Part shown: positions 6,697 through 17,300 of the stretch, in pieces
Position numbering within the stretch: position 1 is the stretch's first letter
How the letters are laid out: every line of letters begins with the position of its first letter
Assembly: GCA_047445235.1 (NCBI GenBank)
Contig: JBLGEO010000045.1
Coordinates: 1-40,275 of the forward strand
DNA: 40,275 nt
Source of the DNA: JBDSRX01 sp047445235
GTDB taxonomy: Bacteria; Patescibacteriota; Dojkabacteria; J137
Direction of reading: 5' to 3'
Translations under genes and position numbers: made by a program
Notes under the pieces: generated by a model
Databases searched by the model: none
What the model was told of the DNA's origin: nothing
What the model saw: only the letters and a program-made list of their open reading frames with translations

Positions 6697-7370
6697 GACT
6701 TCTTTTTTAGATCTTCCATTTCCTTAACGCACCCACAAATCTTACTCCATTCTGGGTCGTCAATACATTTTGGATTTCTAGCGGTGCACATAAATCTTCC
6801 GTGAAATACTAATCTTAATCCCCAGTCGTTCCATTCTTTTTGAGGGAAAAGTTTCATTAAGTCCTGTTCAACTTTGGCTGGATCATCTCCGCCATTACTC
6901 AAGCCGAGTCTTCGCGAAGTTCTTAATACATGCGTATCTACAACAAATCCTACTGGAAGTATCCCTAGTTTTGGTGCAAACCATTCGTTAATTACAACAT
7001 TTGCAGTCTTTCGTCCTATTCCAGGAAGTTCTGTAAGTTCTTCCATTGTGTTTGGTACATCACCTTTATATTTATCCCTAACCATTTGAGCAAGCTTTAT
7101 TAAATTTCTTGATTTAGTTTTATAGTAATTAATTCCACCAAGAAACTTTTCAACATCTTCTACTTTTGCATTCGCTAAATCCTCAATCGTTTCATATTTT
7201 TCAAATAGTGCTGGTGTCTTTTTATTTACAGTTGTGTCTAAAGTTTGAGCAGCAAGCATGACAGCTACAAGCAGCTGGAAAGCTGACTTGTGATGAAGTG
7301 GTGTCTCTACACTTGGATAATCTCTATGGAGTAATTCTTTAATCTTTTGTAGTTTTTCTTTGGAAACCAT
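6693..7370 (-). CDS. nth: Endonuclease III, DNA glycosylase/AP lyase
   Basis: This enzyme removes oxidised pyrimidines and cuts at the abasic site in base excision repair. The helix-hairpin-helix LPGIGRKTANVV carries the catalytic Lys121, and VVDTHVLR carries the catalytic Asp145. About six extra residues lie between them compared with E. coli Nth. The iron-sulfur loop is unusual. The family pattern is C-x6-C-x2-C-x5-C; here it is Cys195-x6-Cys202-x9-Cys212-x1-Cys214, with Asp at the usual third position. A cluster may be held differently or be lost. Length (225 aa) is normal. It is convergent with the 392-aa gene and divergent from the SpoIIAA-like gene. The family call is secure. Confidence 0.95.
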   Translation of the reverse strand: MVSKEKLQKIKELLHRDYPSVETPLHHKSAFQLLVAVMLAAQTLDTTVNKKTPALFEKYETIEDLANAKVEDVEKFLGGINYYKTKSRNLIKLAQMVRDKYKGDVPNTMEELTELPGIGRKTANVVINEWFAPKLGILPVGFVVDTHVLRTSRRLGLSNGGDDPAKVEQDLMKLFPQKEWNDWGLRLVFHGRFMCTARNPKCIDDPEWSKICGCVKEMEDLKKKS

Positions 7371-7483
7371 AGATTAATTATCTCTAAAAATTTTAGAAAA
7401 GAGAAGCTTTAAAGCTGTTATTACAATTTAGTAAGAAAACTTAATTATGCTATGATACTTTTACTAAATAATATCATTACCAC

Positions 7484-7858
7484 ATGGGCAATAAGGCATT
7501 CATAAACGACAAAAATCTAGTTGAAATAAAAATGGAGAATGAGATTAAATACTACAAGCTAGTTAATTTCTTTATTTCTATAGCAGCATTATCTAATTCT
7601 CTGGATGCTTCAAAAAAAGATATCCTTATTTTGGTTGATTTATCCGAAGCAATATCGTTAGAAGGTATGGCTAAGGGGTTAATTACAACTATGTTTAGTA
7701 TTTCAATTTTTGACCGATTAGCATTTTTTGGTGCAAACGATATATTGAATAAAGATATGCTTGATGTCGCCAAAAATGCGAATAGAGCAGATAAGGTGAA
7801 AGGATTTAAAACTAGGGAAGAAACAGAGGAATGGCTTTTGTCACACAAAATAAGATAG
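7484..7858 (+). CDS. SpoIIAA/STAS-like domain protein
   Basis: This 124-residue cytosolic protein resembles the SpoIIAA-like (STAS-fold) family. It has a central hydrophobic strand, KDILILVDLSEA, followed by helices, a second strand ISIFDRLAFFGAND, and the typical ending FKTREETEEWLLSHK, close to the F.T.EEA..WL signature of that family. STAS proteins often act as regulatory binding modules. No conserved phosphorylatable Ser can be assigned here with confidence. A TATGAT (7451-7456) lies at a good distance for a -10 box, with no convincing -35. It is a single gene between endonuclease III and tRNA-Phe. Confidence 0.65.
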   Translation: MGNKAFINDKNLVEIKMENEIKYYKLVNFFISIAALSNSLDASKKDILILVDLSEAISLEGMAKGLITTMFSISIFDRLAFFGANDILNKDMLDVAKNANRADKVKGFKTREETEEWLLSHKIR

Positions 7859-7908
7859 AAATTCAATACTGTCTGATAATTTGACTGTACATATCACATC
7901 TTATTTAT

Positions 7909-7914
7909 TATAAT
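7909..7914 (+). promoter_or_regulatory. -10 box for tRNA-Phe
   Basis: A perfect TATAAT ends 18 bases before the mature tRNA 5' end. TTGACT (7881-7886) is a possible -35, but at 22 bases the spacing is too long to be ideal. Confidence 0.5.
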
Positions 7915-7932
7915 TGACAGCATTCGATACGT

Positions 7933-8008
7933 GCTAGGGTAGCTCAGCTGGTAGAGCACTCGCCTGAAGAGCGAGGTGTCGGCAGTTCAAGTCTGCCCCC
8001 TGGCACCA
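7933..8008 (+). tRNA. tRNA-Phe (GAA), CCA encoded
   Basis: This is a full cloverleaf. The acceptor stem GCTAGGG pairs with CCCTGGC including one G-T pair. The D arm is AGCTCAGCTGGTAGAGC. The anticodon stem CTCGC/GCGAG has loop CTGAAGA, giving anticodon GAA. The T arm is GGCAG-TTCAAGT-CTGCC. Discriminator A (8005) is followed by an encoded CCA (8006-8008), unlike the tRNA-Val gene in this window. Confidence 0.97.
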
Positions 8009-8311
8009 AATTTCAACTTCATCAACAACCCATCAAATAAAATACCTTATTTCTTTTATGTAGTTTTGTATAAATTTACAAAAAACTACCGTTCTCTTCA
8101 TTTTTGTCAAAAAAGTAAGACAGAAGGCCTCTCCCTAAGTTAAAGAAAACATCTTCGCGATATCTTAGTTTAGTATTTTTTTGCGATCTAAAACTTGTAA
8201 CAAAATTTACATAAAAAACGCTTAAAATAGTTTAAAAATATAGCAATTGGTTAAAAAATTCATTATTATGAGATAGGGAATTATCAACATTAACAAAGAC
8301 TTTTCAATAAG
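8009..8311. other. Gene-free AT-rich gap before the giant gene
   Basis: This 303-base gap holds the hairpin at 8060-8089 and otherwise very AT-rich sequence with several A/T-only stretches that could pass as -10 boxes. None is paired with a convincing -35. No open frame of note and no Shine-Dalgarno site before ATG 8312 are seen. The giant gene's promoter probably lies here but I cannot place it. Confidence 0.6.
8060..8089 (+). terminator. AT-rich hairpin downstream of tRNA-Phe
   Basis: GTAGTTTT pairs with AAAACTAC. A further GTA/TAC follows past a two-base bulge, with a 6-base loop. The following sequence is pyrimidine-rich (with ATTTTTG farther on) but has no immediate T-run. It is a weak terminator candidate for the tRNA transcript. 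Confidence 0.3.
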
Positions 8312-11300
8312 ATGAAAAAGTTAAATTTACTTAAAAATAATTTCGTCGCTCAAATAAGAAATTTTGTCCAAAAACTTAAAAATGGTTTGAGTAACTTTAG
8401 AGGAATTCTTAACAAAGAGTTTTTATTAAGACACTATAAGGTACTTTCCTTTCTAGTTGTAGTTCTTGTAGCTAGTTTACTAGTGTTCATATTTAGACCA
8501 AAGACACCAGTTAATTTAGATTTTAACTTTACAGATAAACCAATTGCATTCAGTGATATTAAAAAGTCTGCATCAGTAGAGTTAACTGAAACTGAAAATC
8601 AATATGTAGCTCATCCAAATGGAGATTTGGTGCAGTATTCAAAATCCGGTCAATCTACAAACGGTAGTGTATCTCTTTTAAATTTAAACGCTAAAAATAA
8701 ACCATCTTTAGGAATTCACTTTACAAGCAGTGATAATTTAAATTCTACTTTAGATGGATCTAATGTAAGTTATCAAGGTATAAATTACACAATAAAATAT
8801 TCCACTTTCGATAAATTCATAAAGGAAGATATTGTTTTATTAAATCCAAACTCGGCAAAAGAATTTAAATTTGAATTAACTTCTTCAGAAGATTTAACTT
8901 TAACAAAGACGAACGATGGAGGTATCAATGTAGAACAAAATGGCAATTTGGTTTATTACATTTATCCGGCAACTGCTAAAGACTCCAACGATAAGCAAAT
9001 TGATTATACTTACGAAGTTGATGGTAAATCGATTACGTTAAAGCCATTAACATTAGCTCAATTTGAAAATGCAAAATATCCAATTACTATAGACCCTACA
9101 ATAGCTTGGTCTTTTTCAACATCAGTTGAATATACATTATCTGACGAAGCTAAAATTGAAATACAGAGTGGCTTAGTTAGATTAAAAGATAATTCTGGAT
9201 ATGCAACAGATGATCCTTATGTAATAAATAATAATGGTGTTACATACAATACTTTATCCGGCTTTAGCGAAATACTTGGGGGGAATAATCAAGGTAGTAT
9301 CCAATATCAATTAACTAATAACGGTACTGATTGGTATTGGTGGAATGGAAGCGCTTGGACGGTAACGGTTGCTGGATTTAGTGAATCTAATACAGCAGCA
9401 GTTGTTAATACAAATATTTCAACTTTTCCTACAGATATAGGAATAGGTAAACTACAATTTAAAGCATTTTTGCATGCAGCAACATCTGCAACTCAGGTTG
9501 AACTTTCAAACGTAAATATTATTTACTTTTCTAGCACAGCTCCAACAACTACTTCGCTATCACAAAATTCTGGAAGTTCCGTTGGTGGAAATGACATAAC
9601 AATTAATGGCTCTAACTTTGATGATGCATTAAAGACAAGTACATTCACATATACCGGAGCTGATCAAGCATATACAGTTCCTGCTGGTGTAACATCTATT
9701 CATGTAAAAATGTGGGGAGCTGGAGGAGGTGGTGGTACCAGAGGATCAGGTTGGGATTTCGGTTACGATGGTGGTGCAGGTGGTTATACAGAAGCAGATA
9801 TTGCAGTAACACCTGGTCAAACATTAAATGTAATGGTCGGAGGAGGTGGTTTTAGTGGTTTAACTACCGCAACAGGATATAGTTACGGAGGCGGAGGGCG
9901 AAACTGTGGAGGATCTGATTGTTCTTATGGTGGACAAGGAGGAGGAAGATCTGCTATTCAGATTTCAAGTGAAGATATTCTAACTGCAGGTGGTGGTGGT
10001 GGTGGTGGTTCTAGTGTTACTTCATATACAGAAGGTTTTGGTGGTGCTGGTGGTGGAACTACAGGGCAAGACGGAGTAGAAGTTGGGAATGCTACTACAG
10101 CTGGTACTGGTGGAACACAAAGCGCCGGTGGTACTGGTGGTGTAACTAATGTAGGCTATCCTGGAACTGCCGGTTCTAAATATTTAGGTGGTTATGCAGC
10201 TGGACAATCATATGGATCAGGTGGTGGTGGTGGATGGTATGGAGGAGGTGGTGGTGGTTACTTAAACAGTTTTATGGGTGGCGGAGGAGGTGGTTCAAGT
10301 TACATTGCAGGAGCAGGAGTAAGTAATGCAAGTACTATTGCAGGAAATTTGAACAACCAACCTAAAAGTGATGACTTTGATAACAGTGGTGCTGGAAAAG
10401 GAGGAGCAACGAGAGTAGATGGTTCTCATGGTAGAGTCATTATTAATGCGATTACTAAATCTGTAAAATTTGGGAATACAGAAGCACATAACATAAGGGT
10501 GACAGACTCAAATACTTTGATAGTAACTGTGCCTCAACATACACCTGCAACTGTGGACGTAACTGTAACAAATTCCGATGGGCAAATTGCGACCCTTAGT
10601 AATGCCTATACTTTTAATGCACCTTCTATTACTTCACTATCTAGTACTTCTGGTTCAAGTGCTGGAGGTAATGATGTAACGATAACTGGTACAGACTTTG
10701 ACTCTAAAGTAGCTAGTCAAACATTTACGTATACTGGATCAGATCAAATTTATACAGTTCCACAAGGTGTTACCTCAATTCGTGTAAAGATATGGGGAGG
10801 TGGAGGAGCTGGCGGTAATCCTGGTTCTTGGACTCAAGGATACCCAGGTGGTGGCGGTGGATATACAACAGCAGATATAGAAGTTACTCCAGGTCAGAAC
10901 TTAAACGTTATGGTGGGAGCAGGTGGTTCACATACAGCCAACAGTTTATATAATTATGGTGGTGGTGGGCCAAACTGCGGAGGTACTGATTGCCAATACG
11001 GTGGACAAGGAGGAGGAAGATCTGCTATTAAATATAATAATCAAGATCTCGTTACAGCCGGCGGTGGTGGTGGTGGTGGATCTTCTTTGCAACACAACTA
11101 TAGTGAGAATGGAGGTGCAGGAGGAGGGCCTACTGGAGATAATGGTTTAAACGGTGAAAATTCAACCTCTGGTGGTAGAGGTGGTACTCAGAGTGCAGGA
11201 GGTGCAGGAGGTGTTGCAGGTAATATAGGTGCACAACCTGGTCAAAAATATACTGGTGGAAGACCAAATTCACCTTACTCTTATGGAGGATCTGGTGGTG

Positions 11301-14300
11301 GTGGTTACTTTGGAGGTGGAGGCGGAGCATATTATAGTACAACTATGGGTGGTGGTGGTGGTGGTTCTGGTTACATTGGTGGATCTGGAGTAAGTAATGG
11401 TACTACAATTATTGGTACCTCTAAAGTGCAGGCGAATCCTGAGGATCCATTAAATAGCGGAGCCGGTGGTGGTGGAAATCAGTCTGTAGATGGCACATCA
11501 GGGAAAGTTGTAATTGACATCTTACCTAAATCAGTAACTTTTGGTGGCGTACCAGCAACAAATATTAGATATACAAATGCTACTACGATTGTTGCAACTG
11601 TACCTATTCATGCAGCGGGAACTGTAGATGTAGTTGTAACAAACCCAGACGGACAAAGTTCTACAATAACAAATTCGTATACATTTATTGGACCGATTGG
11701 AACATCAGTATCTCCTAATACAGGTTCTACTGTTGGAGGAACAGATGTAACAATAACTGGGACGAATTTTAGTAAAAGTGTTTCTACTATGACATTCTCT
11801 TTCAGTGGTGGTGATCAGACTTATACAGTTCCTGAGGGAGTAACATCGATTAAAGTAAAGGTATGGGGAGCAGGTGGAGCTGGTGGAAAAGTTGGAGGTT
11901 GGGGATATGGAGCACCTGGAGGTGGAGGTGGATATACAACAAGTGATATTACAGTAACGCCTGGTCAGACATTAACCGTAATGGTTGGAGGTGGTGGTTC
12001 TGCAGCCGGTATTGATCTTGATACTTACGGTGGTGGTGGACGTACATGTACTAGAGCAGAGTGTGTTTATGGATCTCAAGGTGGAGGTAGATCTGCAATA
12101 AGAGTAAGTGGTGAAGATATTTTAACTGCTGGAGGAGGTGGTGGTGGTGGTTCTACACGAACACCAAGTTATAGTATGGCTGGAGGAGCTGGAGGTGGAG
12201 ATGTTGCACAAACAGGTTTCTCAGATGAATATGCATCTGGCGCAGGTAAAGGGGGAACGCAAATAGCTGGTGGAGCTGGTGGTGTTACACCTTCCGCAAC
12301 AGGTGACGCTGGTTATAAATATTCTGGTGGATGGGGAGCACTTGGTTTTCCTTATGGAGGATCTGGAGGTGGTGGATGGTATGGTGGTGGAAAAGGAGAA
12401 TACTACGAGCCAAATACAATGGGTGGTGGTGGTGGTGGTTCTGGGTATATTGGTGGCGCTGGGCTTGTTAATCCCTATATGTATACTGGGGATAAAACTA
12501 CCCAAGCATTCTCAACAGATCCTGATAACGGTGGGGCTGGTGCAGGAGGTGCTGCGTCTACTGATGGACAAAATGGAAGGGTAGTTATTTATGCATTGCC
12601 TGTAAAAGTAAAAATAGGTGGTGTAGAGGCAACTAATATAAACTATGTAAACTCAACAACTATTACTGCAACTTTGCCACAGGGAACACTTGGTGCAAAG
12701 GATGTAGAAGTAATAAACCCTAATGGAGATTCTTCGACAATAACGAATGGTTTCACATATGCATCACCTAATCCAACATCTGTCACTCCATCAACGGGAT
12801 CAACTTTTGGAGGAGAAACAATTACTATTACAGGGACAAATTTTGGGAATTTAACGCCAAAAACTTATATATCAACTGGAACAGATCAATCCTATACAGT
12901 TCCTGCCGGAGTGACTTCTATCAGAGTCAAAATGTGGGGAGCAGGTGGAGGTGGAGCGGGGATTGGAAGTTGGAACTTCGGGTATTCAGGTGGAGGTGGT
13001 GGATACACTACAGCGGATGTCGCTGTTACCCCTGGAGACGTATTAACAGTTGTTGTTGGTGCAGGGGGTATTGATGGTCAATTAGGAGCTACAGGTAACA
13101 TGTATGGAGGCGGAGGAGCTGCATGTATTAGTAGCGATTGTAGATATTCTGCTGCGGGAGGTGGACGATCATCGATAAGATTTGGTGGTGAAGATATATT
13201 AACTGCAGGTGGTGGTGGTGGTGGTGGTTCTGCAAGAGCATTGGATGTTAGCCAGAGTGGTGGAGGTGGAGGTGGTACTTATGGTGAAAATGGAAAGTCA
13301 GACTATCCAACTGCCAATGGTCTTGGTGCAACTATTCTAAATGGAGGACTCGGTGGAATTGCTAATACTGCAAATGGTAACTCAGGTACTAAATATCAAG
13401 GAGGAGCAACTCAATTAAATTCATATGGAGGAGGTGGTGGTGGTGGATACTACGGTGGTGGGGCTGGAGGTTTCTTTGAAATTGCTAGTTCTAGTCGAAT
13501 GGGTGGTGGTGGCGGTGGTTCCGGATATATTGATGGGACTGGTGTATCAAAAGGTTTAATGATTGCTGCGATTGGAACTACTCAAGCAAATTCTTCAGAT
13601 GTTGACAATGGAGGTGCTGGACTGGGTGGTGCACAGTATACTGCAGGAAAACATGGAAAAGTAATCATTACACCTTTGGGTATAAATGTTTCTGTTGGTG
13701 GTGTTACAGCAAGAGATATAAGATTTGTTAGTTCTACAACCCTAACTGTAGTAACACCTACCAATTCACCTGGTGTTAAAGATGTTGTAGTTACTAGTCC
13801 TGACGGATATTCTTCAACACTTGTTGGTGGATATACATATGTGGGTTCAAGTTTAAATTCAATCACTCCTAACTTTGGTACAACTAATGGAGGAACAAAC
13901 GTAACAATTGATGGAGATAATTTAAGTGCAGGCCTCGAGACAAAAACTTATGACTTTACTGGAAGAGATCAGATCTTTATTGTTCCTGAAGGAATAACAT
14001 CGGTATTTGTAAAAGAGTGGGGAGCAGGAGGAGGTGGTGGCGATAATTTAAATTGGGGGTATGGTTATGCGGGAGGTGCAGGTGGATTTACAACGAGTGA
14101 AGTTACTGTTACACCTGGTCAACAACTTACAGTTATGGTTGGTTCTGGAGGTGTACCTGGTAGAACCTCAAATGCCTATAGTTTCTATGGAGGCGCAGGA
14201 AATAACTGTGTAGCAGACTGTAATTACGCTGGGCAAGGAGGAGGAAGATCTGCAATTAGAGTTAGTGGTGAAGATATTTTAACTGCTGGTGGAGGTGGAG

Positions 14301-17300
14301 GTGGAGGTACTAGTCGTTCTAACATACTTAGACAAATTGGAGGAGCCGGCGGTGGACTTTTAGGTCAAGATGGTATATCTGACTCAGTTTTAACTGCTGG
14401 TGGTAAAGGTGGTACTCAAAGTTCTGGTGGTTCAGCTGGAGTTGCAGGAGGTGGAAATGGTACTGCAGGTTCAAAATATACTGGAGGGAATAGTTACTCA
14501 GCTTACGGTGGATCAGGTGGAGGAGGTTGGTATGGTGGAGGAGCTGGATCTTATCAAGAACCAAATACAATGGCAGGAGGAGGAGGAGGTTCTGGATATA
14601 TTGGCGCACCCGGGTTAGTTAATCCGTTTACAATAATGGGTGATTACAATGTTCAACCATTCTCAACAGATACAGATAATTCTGGTGCAGGAGCTGGAGG
14701 AGCTGCTAATGTTGCAGGTAAACCAGGAAGGGTTGTAGTTACAACAGCACCAAGTTCTCTATATTTTGGTTCTGAAAAGGCAATAAATCTAAAATTGGTT
14801 GATGTGCATACTCTAACCGGTACTACTACACCAAATACAGCTGGTGCTAAAGATGTTTCTTTATTCTTGCCTGACGGAAACTCAGCAACTTTGAGTAATG
14901 GATTTACATTTATACCACCACCAGTTATAACTTCAATTAACCCTGCATTTGCAGCTGAAGCAGGCGGTACACAAATTGTTATTACTGGAACTGGCTTTAT
15001 AGATACACCAACAATTACATTTGGTGGCGTATCTGCAACATCAGTTACTTTTGTTAGTTCAACTACCTTAAACGTAGTTGCTCCAGCTCACGCATTAGGA
15101 AACGTAGATATTGTAATTGCCAACCCAGATGGAACTTCGAGTACATTCACAAATGGGATCCAATATATAGTAGCTCTTTCTAAAATTACATCAATTGATC
15201 CAACAGTAAGTCCTGTAGGTGGTGGCACAAATGTAACAATTACTGGTGAAAACTTTGGCCCAGCGATCAGTAGTTTAAAGTTTGGTAATACTGATGCAAT
15301 TAATCCTGTGTACGTGAATTCTACAACAATTACTGCAACAACACCTGCCCATTCACTTGGCCTTGTTGATGTGGTACTAAATCAGGAAGATGGTCAAACG
15401 TCAACACTTGCTAATAGCTTTACTTTTGCAAATCCACCAGTCATAACCAATATTAGTCCTACCAATGTAATAAAAACTGGCGGTTCAACAATAACAATCA
15501 CTGGTACAAGCTTTGAGCAAACACCGCAAGTTAAATTTGGTGGAGTGAATGCGACCTCTGTATTATATGTAAATAGTACAACTCTAACAGTTGTAGCTCC
15601 TGCACACTTTTTAGGACTAACTGATGTTCAAGTTATTAATCCAGATACTTTAGCTGTGACTTACACGAATGGAGTTAACTATGTAGAGGCACCTCCATCT
15701 ATAACGAGTGTTACGCCAAATTCAGGTCCAACTTTAGGTGGAACAGATGTAACAATTAGTGGAACAAATTTTTTAAATGGGCAAGGTACAGTTGGCAATG
15801 GTAGAGATGGTTCTGTAATAGTAGCTTCTAACAAGAATATAAATACTGATATAATCTCAGGATCAAGAACTTGTGCTGATGCAATTAACTATTCAGTAAC
15901 TGGATTAAGCTCTACACAGGCCACACTTTCAACTTCTCCTACAAATGATTGCTTAGCAGTTGACGATGAAGTGATGCTAATAAATTTACAAGGGACTAAT
16001 TCAAACAATACTAATGTAGGTAATTACGAATTCTTTTATGTATCTGCAATTACTGGGAACTCAGTAGAATTTTCAAATATAAAAACTAAATTTTACGGTG
16101 ATGGTGCAAATGATGACAATAATATAGGTACAGCTTCAACTAACCAAAAGGTAATGTTACAAAGAGTTCCTAACTACCAAAATGTTGCTGTTAATGTAGG
16201 TTCTACACTTACTTCAAGTGGTTGGGATGGCACAAAAGGTGGAGTGCTCTTTTTTAGAAATAATGGTACTCTAACAATAAATGGCTCAATTAGTGCTTCA
16301 GGAAAAGGTTATAGAGGAGGACAAGGACTAACAAATGGTTCAGATTATACTCAAGGAGAAAGTTATACCGGAGTAGGTAGTGCCGCAACTACAGCTAATG
16401 CTGGTGGGGGTGGAGTTGGTACAGGTGAAGGATCTGTTTTTAACGGAACTTCTTCTTCAGGTGGTGGAGGTGGTTCTTACGGAACTGCTGGGACAGACGG
16501 TTTTCAGGCAAGTGGAACTACTCAAGGTAGTGCTGGTAATACATATGGTACTAATACATTGGATAAATTATTCTTAGGATCAGGAGGTGGTGGAGGTGGT
16601 GCAGTAAATTTTGGTTCAGGTTCAGGAACTTTTGGTGGAAATGGTGGAAATGGAGGAGGGATAGTAATGATAAATTCTGCAAACATTGGCATAGGTGGAA
16701 CTATAGGCTCAAATGGATCAAATGGTATTAATGGTAATTCCAATGGTGGTTACGGAGGCTCTGGTGGTGGAGCTGGATCCGGAGGAAGTATCTTCATAAG
16801 TTCTTCTTCTTTAGATTTGGGTAGTTCTAACGTAATTGCAAATGGTGGTTCAAAGGGTATCGGTGGTGCTGCTGGCGAAGCAGGTACAGATGGTGGAGAT
16901 GGTGGTGCGGGTAGAGTTGCAGTATATTCAGATTCGATTACTGGTTCAACTAGTCCAAGTGCTTATCAAGGTTCGATTGGAAATAGTATTTCTAGCATAG
17001 CTGTAGATTTTGACGGAGTGTCGGCAACAAACATTACGTATGTAAATTCAACTACTTTAACTGCAACTACACCAGCAAATGCAGGTGGTCCAGCAGATGT
17101 AAAAGTTACGAATACTGATGGTCAATCGGATACTTTACACAATGGATTCTTGTACGCATCGGATAGATATTCATTTATCTCTCCAGTATTAAACATTAGG
17201 GCAACTGAACCTGGAACAATGGTAGTCCAAGCTCAAGACGTATTAGGAAACCCAATACTTGTAGACACAGATACTACTCTAAGTTTATCTTCAACTAGTA

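Noticed and set aside
9700..14700. Regular GGT-rich repeats that look like a CRISPR or microsatellite array
   Set aside because: The repeats are codons of glycine runs inside one long frame and have no spacer/repeat structure. Unit spacing is about 1.07 kb and matches protein domains.
10295..16743. Several minus-strand and shifted open frames across the glycine-rich region
   Set aside because: They arise from the low-complexity GGN codons, giving His/Leu/Pro/Thr-rich or Val-rich nonsense products without motifs. The plus-strand giant frame explains the region.
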